Shown in pieces: positions 28,754 to 36,436 of a stretch of DNA of 64,000 bases. The stretch is from Streptomyces peucetius (lineage in GTDB: Bacteria > Actinomycetota > Actinomycetes > Streptomycetales > Streptomycetaceae). Within the stretch, counting starts at the first letter, position 1, and every line of letters starts with the position of its first letter. The position numbers were made by a program, and so were the translations under genes. The DNA is taken from the NCBI RefSeq assembly GCF_025854275.1, contig NZ_CP107567.1, positions 1,426,001 through 1,490,000 on the forward strand. The letters are read 5' to 3'. The notes below the pieces were generated by a model. It saw only the letters and a list, made by a program, of their open reading frames with translations. It was not told the origin of the DNA and made no database searches.

Positions 28754-29660
28754 GGTCCGACTTCTCCTTCTGGTCGTGTCGACGACGGGTGCCGGCAGTC
28801 TGTGCGGTGACGAGGGCGCCGAGGACGACGAGTCCGCCGACGGTCTGCAGCAGGTTCAGCTGCTGGCCGAGGACGGCCGCGCCGAGGACCGTGGCGACCA
28901 CGGGGCTCAGCAGTCCCAGGAACGAGACGGCAGTCGGCCGCAGCGCCCGGATCCCGCGGAACCAGAGCGCGTAGGCGACGGCGGCGCCGATGATCGACAG
29001 GTAGGCGTAGCCGGCGAGGTTCGCTCCGGTGAGGGTGGACGGGGGCGGGCCCTCCACGGCGAGCGCGACGGGGAGCAGCAGCAGGCCGCCGGCGACGAGT
29101 TGCCAGCCGGTGGTGGCGAGCAGCGGCGCGGGCGATGTCCAGCGTTTGGCGAGGACGACCCCGACGGCCATGACGAGAGCCCCACCGAGGGCGGCGGCGA
29201 CTCCGACGGGATCCAGCCGCGCGTCGGCGCGCAGCACGAGCAGGCTGACCCCGCCGACGCCGGCGAGCCCGGCGAGGACGGTGCGCGGTGACAGCCGCTC
29301 GCCGAGAAGTCCTGCGGACAGCCCGGCGGCAAGCAGCGGTTGTACGGCTCCGACGGTCGCGGCGACACCACCCGGCAGCCGGTAGGCGGCAACGAAGAGC
29401 AGTGCGAGGAACACGCCGATGTTCAGCGCGCCGAGCACGAAAGCGCGCCACCACCACACGCCGTGCGGCAGCCGCCGGGTGACGGCCACGAGCAGGAGTC
29501 CGGCGGGCAGGGCCCGCAGCAGGGCGGCGAGGAGGGGCCTGTCGGGCGGCAGCAGTTCGGTGGTGACCAGGTAGGTGGTGCCCCAGACGGCGGGTGCGAG
29601 TGCGGTGACGAGGACAATTCTCGCGTGATTGCTTAGCACTAAGGCAATGTACCTCACCAT
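28677..29660 (-). CDS. EamA/DMT-family transporter
   Basis: Up to 327 residues with ten hydrophobic helices in two EamA repeats (ALAPAVWGTTYLVTTELLPP, later ISIIGAAVAYALWF). Exporter of an unknown metabolite. The ATG at 29660 lacks an SD and would place a rare TTA leucine codon at codon 7 within an operator-like palindrome; a GTG at 29639 skips it and has GGTGAGG upstream, so the true protein may be seven residues shorter. The last ~35 residues, in the overlap with the oxidoreductase gene, are hydrophilic and unlike the family. Divergent from the MarR-type gene, its likely regulator. Confidence 0.85.
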   Translation of the reverse strand: MVRYIALVLSNHARIVLVTALAPAVWGTTYLVTTELLPPDRPLLAALLRALPAGLLLVAVTRRLPHGVWWWRAFVLGALNIGVFLALLFVAAYRLPGGVAATVGAVQPLLAAGLSAGLLGERLSPRTVLAGLAGVGGVSLLVLRADARLDPVGVAAALGGALVMAVGVVLAKRWTSPAPLLATTGWQLVAGGLLLLPVALAVEGPPPSTLTGANLAGYAYLSIIGAAVAYALWFRGIRALRPTAVSFLGLLSPVVATVLGAAVLGQQLNLLQTVGGLVVLGALVTAQTAGTRRRHDQKEKSDHAHHRVRSSGERRTPDGGGSPVPRP

Positions 29661-29685
29661 TAAGCAAAAGAGCTAGACTTGACGG
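29628..29685. promoter_or_regulatory. MarR-type operator and promoter region
   Basis: An imperfect palindrome ATTGCTTAG-CA-CTAAGGCAAT lies at 29628-29648, overlapping the EamA start, and a related TTAAGCAA half-site at 29660-29667. TAGACT (29674-29679) ends seven bases before the MarR ATG, giving a leaderless promoter for that gene. The AT-rich composition contrasts sharply with the flanks. Binding by the adjacent MarR protein is inferred. Confidence 0.6.
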
Positions 29686-29686
29686 C

Positions 29687-30859
29687 ATGGCAGACCATGT
29701 CGATCTCGTCCTGAGGCAGTGGGGCGCGCAGCGCCCCGATCTCGATGTGTCACCGATGGCCGTGATCGGCCGGCTCTCCCGGGCCGGGCAGCTGATCGGC
29801 GCCGAGCTCGCCCGCACGTTCGCCGAGCACGGTCTCGACCGGGCGTCGTTCGACGTCCTGGCGACCCTGCGGCGCAGCGGTCCCGCGCACCGGCTCACAC
29901 CCGCCGGTCTGATGCGGTCCGCGATGGTCACGTCCGGGGCCATCACCCAGCGCCTGGACCGTCTCGAGGCGCGAGGGCTGGTCACCCGCACTCCCAGCGA
30001 GTCGGACCGCCGGGTGGTGCACGTCGAGCTGACCCGGGAGGGGCTGGCGCTCGTCGACCGGACACTGCCCGACCATCTGGCGACCGAGCACCGGGTGCTG
30101 GCCGCGCTGACCGGCCCCGAACGCCGCGGTCTGGCCGGCACGCTGCGCCGCCTGCTGGAGTCGCTCGGGGACACGGCCGCCGAGGAGATTCTCAATTATG
30201 AGAGCGAGTTTTGCGAAAGCGTCCCGGCCGGGCAGGCCCCGCGGAACGGGCCGATCCGCATCGAGTACGGCGGTGAGCGCGACGCGGACGGGAGCGACGC
30301 GGACGAGAGCAACACCGACAAGAGCGACGCCGGCGAGAGCGACGGGGATGCGAGCGGCTCCGCAGGGGGCCGGCCGGAGCTGAACCGTGCCCTGGCGATC
30401 GCCCGCGACATCAGGCGGACCGCACCCGAGCGGCCCGTGGTCCTGACCGTGGCGAGGCTCGGGCTGCTGGCCCCGACCTCCTCCGGTCTCGCGGCCGTCG
30501 CCCGCGAACTGCGGGAGCACGGCATCGGGCTCGAGATCCTCACGGGCCCGCTGAGCGGTGTGCACGATCCCGAGGAGCCCGGCGCCACTCTCTTCGGCGT
30601 CCTGGTGGAGGCGGCCGAGCTGGAACGGGGATCGCGGCCCCCCGCACGGAAGCGGCCGGCTCGTGGCGGCGGCCGGCCCAAGGTGATCGACGACGACATG
30701 CTGGTCCGGGCACGCTCGCTGCGGGACCAGGGGGTGCCCGTGTCGGAGATCGCCGCCCGGCTGACCATCAGGACCGGCAGGAACGCCGGGCAGCACCCGT
30801 CGGTCGCCTCGCTCTACCGGGCCCTCGCACAGGACCGCCGCGAGGACCGGCAGCCGTAG
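29687..30859 (+). CDS. MarR-family regulator fused to a serine-recombinase-like C-terminal region
   Basis: A 390-residue protein in one open frame. Residues 1-165 are a MarR winged-helix dimer (RASFDVLATLRRSGPAHRLT, VTSGAITQRLDRLEARGLVT, SDRRVVHVELTREG). Residues about 190-225 are a low-complexity Asp/Ser/Glu/Gly linker. Residues about 228-385 resemble the C-terminal part of Streptomyces resolvase-type recombinases: RPELNRALAIARDIR, VVLTVARLGLLAP, LEILTGPLSGVHDPEEPGAT and GGRPKVIDDDMLVRARSLRD followed by HPSVASLYRAL. The catalytic N-terminal serine region is absent. The MarR half likely represses the divergent transporter; the rest may be a second DNA-binding module or a captured fragment. 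Confidence 0.85.
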   Translation: MADHVDLVLRQWGAQRPDLDVSPMAVIGRLSRAGQLIGAELARTFAEHGLDRASFDVLATLRRSGPAHRLTPAGLMRSAMVTSGAITQRLDRLEARGLVTRTPSESDRRVVHVELTREGLALVDRTLPDHLATEHRVLAALTGPERRGLAGTLRRLLESLGDTAAEEILNYESEFCESVPAGQAPRNGPIRIEYGGERDADGSDADESNTDKSDAGESDGDASGSAGGRPELNRALAIARDIRRTAPERPVVLTVARLGLLAPTSSGLAAVARELREHGIGLEILTGPLSGVHDPEEPGATLFGVLVEAAELERGSRPPARKRPARGGGRPKVIDDDMLVRARSLRDQGVPVSEIAARLTIRTGRNAGQHPSVASLYRALAQDRREDRQP

Positions 30860-30906
30860 CCGCATCGGACGTTCGGCGACGGCGGTCGCCCGTGGCGGCG
30901 GACGGC

Positions 30907-31902
30907 TCAGCCGGGGCCGATGCTGCTGCCGACGCCGCCGCCGGTGGCGTCACCGGCGGGGCGGATGCTCGCCGCGATCTCGTCCATCACCTCGAGGCCG
31001 GGTGCGGAGGAGGCCGCGTCGAAGGCGAAGCGGACGACCATCAGCGCCCCGGTGCCCGCGGGCGACGGGAAGGCGATCGTCTGGACGTAGCCGCCGGTGC
31101 TCTCGCCGGTGACGACCCGCCAGCGCACCAGGTAGCCCGCCTTGCCCGCGACGGCGACGTTCTGCGACTTGAGGACCTTGTGGGACTCGATGCCGCCGTG
31201 GGGGCGGTTGCCGAGCCGGTCCTCGCCGTACACGGCCTCCGCGGCCTCGGCGACGTCCTGCTCGGCGAGGGTCTTGGCCGTGGTGTCCGCCGACGGCGCG
31301 TTGGCCGCCAGGGAGGACACACGGGCATGCCGGCACAGTGAGGACCCACCCGCCGGGCAGTCGTACGTCTCGTCCACGTAGATCGTCGCGCCCTCCTCGA
31401 GGGAGCTGGTCGCCCGTACCCAGCCGTCCGGGATGGCGAGGGTGATGCCGTTGAGCTGGTCCTCGAGGACGGTGGCGTCGTTCGACTCGGTGGGCGACGG
31501 ACCGGTGCTGTTCCCCGGGTTCTCCGGGTCGGCCGTCGCCGGGGCCGCCGGTGCGGTGCTGCTCGGGGACGCCTCGGGGGTGGACTCGCCCTCGTCCCCG
31601 CCGAGGAGTACGGCGCCGCCGGCGACCGCGGCGACGAGGACCACACCCGCGACGGCCAGTGCGATCAGCCGCCTGTTGCCGCCGCCTCCGGTGCCGCCGT
31701 CCCCCGCCTGCGGCATCGCAGCGGTGTGCGGCTGCGGGGGGCCGAACGACAGCCCCGGCCCGTACGGCTGGGCCTGCCCCTGCGCGCCGTCGCCGGCCTG
31801 GGCCGCGCGGGAGTGCGCGGTCCAGGCCGTGCCGTCCCACCAGCGTTCGGTGTGGGGCGCCTGGGGATCCGGGTACCAGCCGGGAGGGGTCGTCATGCTC
31901 AT
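30907..31902 (-). CDS. DUF2510 membrane protein
   Basis: A 331-residue single-pass membrane protein. The N-terminal DUF2510 motif PPGWYPDPQAPHTERWWDG is present at residues 5-23, then a glycine-rich linker, one transmembrane helix (LIALAVAGVVLVAAVAGGAV, about 80-100), a Ser/Thr/Pro linker and an extracellular domain (about 145-320) containing two cysteines (YDCPAGGSSLC). DUF2510 usually marks actinobacterial membrane proteins of unknown function. Ends 47 bp after the convergent MarR gene's stop. Confidence 0.85.
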   Translation of the reverse strand: MSMTTPPGWYPDPQAPHTERWWDGTAWTAHSRAAQAGDGAQGQAQPYGPGLSFGPPQPHTAAMPQAGDGGTGGGGNRRLIALAVAGVVLVAAVAGGAVLLGGDEGESTPEASPSSTAPAAPATADPENPGNSTGPSPTESNDATVLEDQLNGITLAIPDGWVRATSSLEEGATIYVDETYDCPAGGSSLCRHARVSSLAANAPSADTTAKTLAEQDVAEAAEAVYGEDRLGNRPHGGIESHKVLKSQNVAVAGKAGYLVRWRVVTGESTGGYVQTIAFPSPAGTGALMVVRFAFDAASSAPGLEVMDEIAASIRPAGDATGGGVGSSIGPG

Positions 31903-31933
31903 ACCACCACCCTATGGGCGGTGGGGGGTCCGG

Positions 31934-32716
31934 CTACAGAGGGGTCACGTAGGCGCCGGAGATCCCGCCGTCGACCAGGAAGTCCGTGGCGTTGACGAAC
32001 GACGAGTCGTCGCTGGCGAGGAAGGCGACGGCAGCGGCGATCTCGTCGGCCTCCGCGAACCGCCCGGCCGGGATGTGCACCAGACGGCGTGCGGCCCGCT
32101 CGGGGTCCTTGGCGAACAGTTCCTGGAGGAGAGGCGTGTTGACGGGGCCGGGGCACAGGGCGTTGACGCGGATGCCCTCGCGGGCGAACTGGACGCCGAG
32201 TTCGCGGGACATGGCGAGCACGCCGCCCTTGGAGGCCGTGTACGAGATCTGCGAGGTCGCGGCGCCCATGATGGCGACGAAGGACGCGGTGTTGATGATG
32301 GAGCCCCGGCCCTGGCGCTGCATGTAGGGGATGGCGGCCTTGCAGCAGAGGTACACGGAGGTGAGGTTGACCTCCTGGACGCGCCGCCACGCCTCGATGC
32401 CGGTGGTGAGGATCGAGTCGTCGTCGGGCGGCGAGATGCCGGCGTTGTTGAAGGCGACGTCGACGCTGCCGTAGGTGTCGTACGCCGCCTTGAACAGCGC
32501 CTCGACCTGCTCGGCGTCGGTGACGTCGACGCGTACGAAGGTGCCGCCGACCTCGTCGGCCGCGGCCTTGCCCGCGGTCTCGTCGATGTCGCCGCAGACG
32601 ACCTTCGCGCCTTCGGAGGCGAGCCGGCGCGCAGCCGCCAGGCCGATGCCGCTGCCGGCGCCGGTGATCACTGCGGTGCGGCCTTCGAGGCGGCGGCAGA
32701 GCGGGGTCTCGGTCAT
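31934..32716 (-). CDS. SDR-family oxidoreductase of the amine-catabolism cluster
   Basis: A 260-residue classical short-chain dehydrogenase: TGAGSGIGLAAARRLASEG binds NAD(P), NNAG sits near residue 93, catalytic Ser lies in NTASFVAIM and the active-site pair is YTASKGG. A GGAGG inside the end of the aldehyde-dehydrogenase gene serves it, with six bases between the genes. In this cluster it plausibly oxidises the hydroxyl of a gamma-glutamyl amino-alcohol to the aldehyde that the next enzyme uses. That substrate is inference. Confidence 0.9.
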   Translation of the reverse strand: MTETPLCRRLEGRTAVITGAGSGIGLAAARRLASEGAKVVCGDIDETAGKAAADEVGGTFVRVDVTDAEQVEALFKAAYDTYGSVDVAFNNAGISPPDDDSILTTGIEAWRRVQEVNLTSVYLCCKAAIPYMQRQGRGSIINTASFVAIMGAATSQISYTASKGGVLAMSRELGVQFAREGIRVNALCPGPVNTPLLQELFAKDPERAARRLVHIPAGRFAEADEIAAAVAFLASDDSSFVNATDFLVDGGISGAYVTPL

Positions 32717-32722
32717 GGTGTC

Positions 32723-34102
32723 TCAGGCCTCCGTGCTGATGAAGACGTTCTTGGTCTCGGTGAAAGCGGTGAGGGCGTCGGGGCCCAGTTCCCGGCCCAG
32801 GCCGGACTGCTTGTAGCCGCCGAACGGGGTCCAGTAGCGGACGCTGGAGTGGGAGTTGACGGAGAGGTTGCCCGCGCGGACGGCGCCGGCGACGCGCAGG
32901 GCGCGGCCCACGTCGCGGGTCCAGACGGATCCGGAGAGCCCGTACTCGGTGGCGTTCGCGAGCCGTACGGCGTCCTCCTCGTCCTCGAAGGGAAGCACGA
33001 CGGCGACCGGCCCGAAGACCTCTTCGCAGGCGGCGGGGGCGTCGGGCGCGACGTCGGTGAGCACGGTCGGCGGGAACCAGAAGCCGGGTCCGCCGGGCGC
33101 GGTGCCCCGGATCGCCTTCGCGTCGTCGGGCACATAGCCGCGCACCCGGTCCAGTTGGGCACGTGAGATCAGCGGGCCCATCTGCGTCTTCTCGTCGGAC
33201 GGGTCGCCGACGACGACGGACTCGACGGCGGGGGCGAGCAGACCGAGGAACCGGTCGTACACCGACGCCTGCACGAGGATGCGGGTGCGCGCGCAGCAGT
33301 CCTGGCCGCTGTTGTCGAGGAACGACATGGGGGTGGCGGCCGCGGCGGCGTCCAGGTCGGAGTCGGCGAAGACGATGTTGGGGCTCTTGCCGCCGAGTTC
33401 GAGGGTCACCCGCTTCACGCCGTCCGCGCACTTGGCCATGATGCTCTTGCCGACCCGGGTGGAGCCGGTGAAGACGATCTTCGCCACACCGGGGTGCTCG
33501 ACGAGCGCGTTCCCGGCCACGTCGCCGGCTCCGGGCAGCACCTGGAAGAGGTCCTCCGGCAGGCCGGCCGCCAGGGCGAGTTCCGCGAGGCGCAGGGCGG
33601 TCAGGGGCGTGGTCTCGGCGGGCTTGAGCAGGACGGCGTTCCCGGCGGCGAGGGCGGGGGCGGTGCCCCAGGCCGCGATCGGCATGGGGAAGTTCCAGGG
33701 CGCGATCACGCCGACGACACCGAGGGGTTCGAGCAGCGTGACGTTCATGCCGCCGGGCACGGGAATCTGACGGCCGTTCAGCCGCTCCACTCCCCCGGCG
33801 GCGTAGTCGAGCAGATCGCGGACGTTGCCCGCCTCCCACCGGGCGTTGCCGATGGTGTGGCCGGCTTCGCGGACCTCCAGGCGGGCCAGTTCCTCGATGT
33901 GGTCGTCGACGACCACGGCGAAGCGGCGCAGCAGGCGGGCCCGGTCGGCGGGGAAGGCGGCGGCCCAGAGCCGCTGTGCCTTCGCGGCGCGGGCGACTGC
34001 GGCGTCCACCTCGGCCGGCGTGGTCGCGAGGACGGTTCGTACGACCTCTTCGGTGGCCGGGTCGAGTACGTCGTGGTGCGTGTACGCCAAGGGATGCCTC
34101 AC
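32723..34102 (-). CDS. NAD(P)-dependent aldehyde dehydrogenase
   Basis: A 459-residue cytosolic ALDH. APWNFPMPIAAWGTAPALAA binds the cofactor, GSTRVGKSIM is the conserved glycine motif, LELGGKSPNIVFADSD holds the general-base glutamate, and the nucleophile cysteine is in NSGQDCCARTRILV (about residue 268). Length is slightly short of the 480-500 usual. Starts with GTG, overlapping the glnA4-like stop by four bases (GTGA), so translation is coupled. Probable role: oxidise a gamma-glutamyl aldehyde to the acid. Confidence 0.94.
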   Translation of the reverse strand: MRHPLAYTHHDVLDPATEEVVRTVLATTPAEVDAAVARAAKAQRLWAAAFPADRARLLRRFAVVVDDHIEELARLEVREAGHTIGNARWEAGNVRDLLDYAAGGVERLNGRQIPVPGGMNVTLLEPLGVVGVIAPWNFPMPIAAWGTAPALAAGNAVLLKPAETTPLTALRLAELALAAGLPEDLFQVLPGAGDVAGNALVEHPGVAKIVFTGSTRVGKSIMAKCADGVKRVTLELGGKSPNIVFADSDLDAAAAATPMSFLDNSGQDCCARTRILVQASVYDRFLGLLAPAVESVVVGDPSDEKTQMGPLISRAQLDRVRGYVPDDAKAIRGTAPGGPGFWFPPTVLTDVAPDAPAACEEVFGPVAVVLPFEDEEDAVRLANATEYGLSGSVWTRDVGRALRVAGAVRAGNLSVNSHSSVRYWTPFGGYKQSGLGRELGPDALTAFTETKNVFISTEA

Positions 34103-35463
34103 ATGCGTTCGAAGGAGCGGCGGAGCTCCCAGTCGGTCACCGCGGAGTCGAAGGCGTCGAGTTCGACGCGCGCCATGTTGCGGTAGTGGGCGACGACCTC
34201 GTCGCCGAAGGCGGCCTTGGCGATCGGGCTGGTCTCCCAGAGCTCGGCGGCCTCGCGCAGGGTGGTGGGGACGTGTTCGTAGTCGGCGGAGTAGGCGTTT
34301 CCGGTGCAGGCGTCCGGCAGTTCGAGCTGCTGCTCGATGCCGTGCAGACCGGCGGCGACGAGGGCGGCGACGGCCAGGTGCGGGTTGACGTCACCGCCGG
34401 GCAGCCGGTTCTCGAACCGCAGGGAGCGTCCGTGGCCGACGATCCGCAGGGCGCAGGTGCGGTTGTCGTATCCCCAGGCGACGGCGGTGGGGGCGAAGGA
34501 ACCGGGCCGGAACCGCTTGTAGGAGTTGACGGTCGGCGCGTACAGCAGCGAGAAGTCCCGCAGCGCCGCGAGCTGGCCCGCGAGGAAGTGGCGCATGACG
34601 GGGGACATCCCGCCCGGGCCGTCGCCGGCCATGACGCCCCGGCCGTCGGCGTCCTGGAGCGAGAGGTGGATGTGGCAGGAGTTGCCCTCGCGCTCGTTGT
34701 ACTTGGCCATGAAGGTGAGCGAGACGCCCTCCTGGGCGGCGATCTCCTTCGCGCCGGTCTTGTAGACGGCGTGCTGGTCGCAGGTGACGAGGGCCTCGTC
34801 GTAGCGGAAGACGATCTCGTGCTGGCCGGGGTTGCACTCGCCCTTGGCTGACTCGACGGTCAGGCCGGCGCCGGTCATCTCGTTGCGGATGCGGCGCAGC
34901 AGGGGCTCGATGCGGCCGGTGCCGAGGACGGAGTAGTCGATGTTGTACTGGTTGGCCGGGGTGAGGGCGCGGTATCCGCTGTCCCAGGCCTGTTCGTAGG
35001 TGTCCTTGAAGACGATGAACTCGAGCTCGGTGCCGACGTGCGCCGTGTATCCGTGCTCCGCGAGGCGTTCCAGCTGGCGGCGGAGGATCTGGCGGGGGGC
35101 GGCGACGACGGGTGAGCCGTCGTTCCACGCCAGGTCGGCGACGACGAGTGCGGTGCCCTCGTTCCAGGGAATCCGGCGCAGCGTGGTGAGATCCGGGTGC
35201 ATGGCGAAGTCGCCGTAGCCGCGTTCCCAGGACGACATCTCGTATCCGTCGACCGTGTTCATCTCGGTGTCGACGGCAAGGAGGTAGTTGCAGCCCTCGG
35301 TGCCGTGCTCGAGGACCTCGTCGAGGAAGAAGGGGGCGGCGAACCGCTTTCCCTGGAGACGTCCCTGCATGTCGGGGAAGGCCAGGACGACGGTGTCGAT
35401 CTCGCCGCTCGCGACGAGGGCCCGCAGCTCGTCGAGGGCGAGCGGTGGTTGTCGGTCTGCCAC
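34099..35463 (-). CDS. glnA4: Glutamine-synthetase-like gamma-glutamyl ligase (GlnA4 type)
   Basis: A 454-residue cytosolic ATP-dependent ligase joining glutamate to an amine. Motifs of the GS fold are present: VVLAFPDMQGRLQGKRF, HVGTELEFIVF, EGNSCHIHLSLQD (metal/ATP site), NSYKRFRPGSFAPT (ATP loop) and the RIVGHGRSLRFENR glutamate site. The adenylylation motif of GlnA (NLYELP) is absent. From memory the S. coelicolor homologue GlnA4 (SCO1613) makes gamma-glutamylethanolamide, and the ethanolamine-type permease across the divergent promoter supports this. GTG start with AAGGAGGAG upstream. First gene of a three-gene operon. Confidence 0.9.
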   Translation of the reverse strand: MADRQPPLALDELRALVASGEIDTVVLAFPDMQGRLQGKRFAAPFFLDEVLEHGTEGCNYLLAVDTEMNTVDGYEMSSWERGYGDFAMHPDLTTLRRIPWNEGTALVVADLAWNDGSPVVAAPRQILRRQLERLAEHGYTAHVGTELEFIVFKDTYEQAWDSGYRALTPANQYNIDYSVLGTGRIEPLLRRIRNEMTGAGLTVESAKGECNPGQHEIVFRYDEALVTCDQHAVYKTGAKEIAAQEGVSLTFMAKYNEREGNSCHIHLSLQDADGRGVMAGDGPGGMSPVMRHFLAGQLAALRDFSLLYAPTVNSYKRFRPGSFAPTAVAWGYDNRTCALRIVGHGRSLRFENRLPGGDVNPHLAVAALVAAGLHGIEQQLELPDACTGNAYSADYEHVPTTLREAAELWETSPIAKAAFGDEVVAHYRNMARVELDAFDSAVTDWELRRSFERM

Positions 35464-35541
35464 GGGATTGCTCCTCCTTGGGTCAGCCAGGAGTCATAAG
35501 GTATTGCTGGAGACCATTGATTGGGAAGGGGAAACGGCGAG
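35464..35541. promoter_or_regulatory. Divergent control region of the amine-catabolism cluster
   Basis: Seventy-eight bp separate the ligase gene from the FadR-type regulator gene. The AT-richer part 35496-35521 (CATAAGGTATTGCTGGAGACC) has a weak dyad GGT-N10-ACC that could be the site of that regulator. No clear -10/-35 pair can be assigned. Confidence 0.4.
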
Positions 35542-36282
35542 GTGACGAAGACAGAGGGGACGACGGACGGGCCCGCGGACCGGCTGACGCCCGTGCTGCG
35601 CCCCGTACGCGCGGGCAACGGCTTCGAGGAGGCGCTCGAACAGATCCTTCAGCTGCTGCGCCTCGGACTGGTCCCGGGCGGGGAGCGGCTGCCGGCGGAA
35701 CGGGAGCTGGCCGAGCGCATGGGCATCAGCCGGGTCACCCTCCGCGAAGTGCTCAAGGTCCTCACCGACCAGGGCCTGGTGGAGAGCCGGCGCGGCCGCT
35801 ACGGCGGAACGTTTGTCCTCCACCGCCCCGACAGCACCGGCGAGGAGGAGCTGCGGCGCCGGGTCGCGGACGTGGACGTGGAGGACACCCTGCGCTTCCG
35901 CGAGGTGCTGGAGGTGGGCGCGGCCGGGCTGTGCGCCGCCCACGGCCTGACGGAGCAAGGGGCACGGCAGTTGCGGACCGCGCTGACCGCGACGCACGAC
36001 GCCCCCTTGCAGGAGTACCGCAGGCAGGACACGCTGCTCCATCTGACGCTGGCCGAACTGTCCGGCTCCGCCTCGCTCACCGCCCAGTACGCGGCGGTGC
36101 GGGCCGAGCTGAACGATCTGCTCGACTGCATCCCGCTGCTGGTGCGGAATCTGGAGCACTCGCAGCACCAGCACACGGCCCTCGTCGAGGCGGTGCTGGA
36201 CGGCGATCCGGACGCGGCGCGCGAGGTGATGCGCGAGCACTGCGAGGGGACGGCGGCGCTGCTGCGGGGCTTCCTGCCGTGA
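35542..36282 (+). CDS. FadR/GntR-family regulator of the amine cluster
   Basis: A 246-residue regulator. Winged helix at about 25-85: GGERLPAERELAERMGISRV then TLREVLKVLTDQGLVESRRG. The effector domain is an all-helical FCD domain (about 110-235) with the metal/carboxylate ligand pattern in DTLLHLTLAEL and HQHTALVEAVLDGD. GTG start, with GGAAGGGGAA upstream. It is divergent from the ligase operon and followed after 154 bp by the permease. It most likely responds to the amine or a gamma-glutamyl intermediate. From memory the S. coelicolor homologue next to glnA4 was studied as a regulator of ethanolamine use. Confidence 0.9.
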   Translation: MTKTEGTTDGPADRLTPVLRPVRAGNGFEEALEQILQLLRLGLVPGGERLPAERELAERMGISRVTLREVLKVLTDQGLVESRRGRYGGTFVLHRPDSTGEEELRRRVADVDVEDTLRFREVLEVGAAGLCAAHGLTEQGARQLRTALTATHDAPLQEYRRQDTLLHLTLAELSGSASLTAQYAAVRAELNDLLDCIPLLVRNLEHSQHQHTALVEAVLDGDPDAAREVMREHCEGTAALLRGFLP

Positions 36283-36436
36283 CGCCGGCGCGGGGCCGGG
36301 TGGGGGTCAGGCAGGCCCGGCCCGCGCAGGGGCGCACGGTGAATCCGTGACGCCGGCTTTACGCACAGGGCTTGCGCTGCCGCCGCACGGCCGCAAAGGT
36401 GTCCGCACAAACCTTTGACCTGAGCCAGGAGCGACC

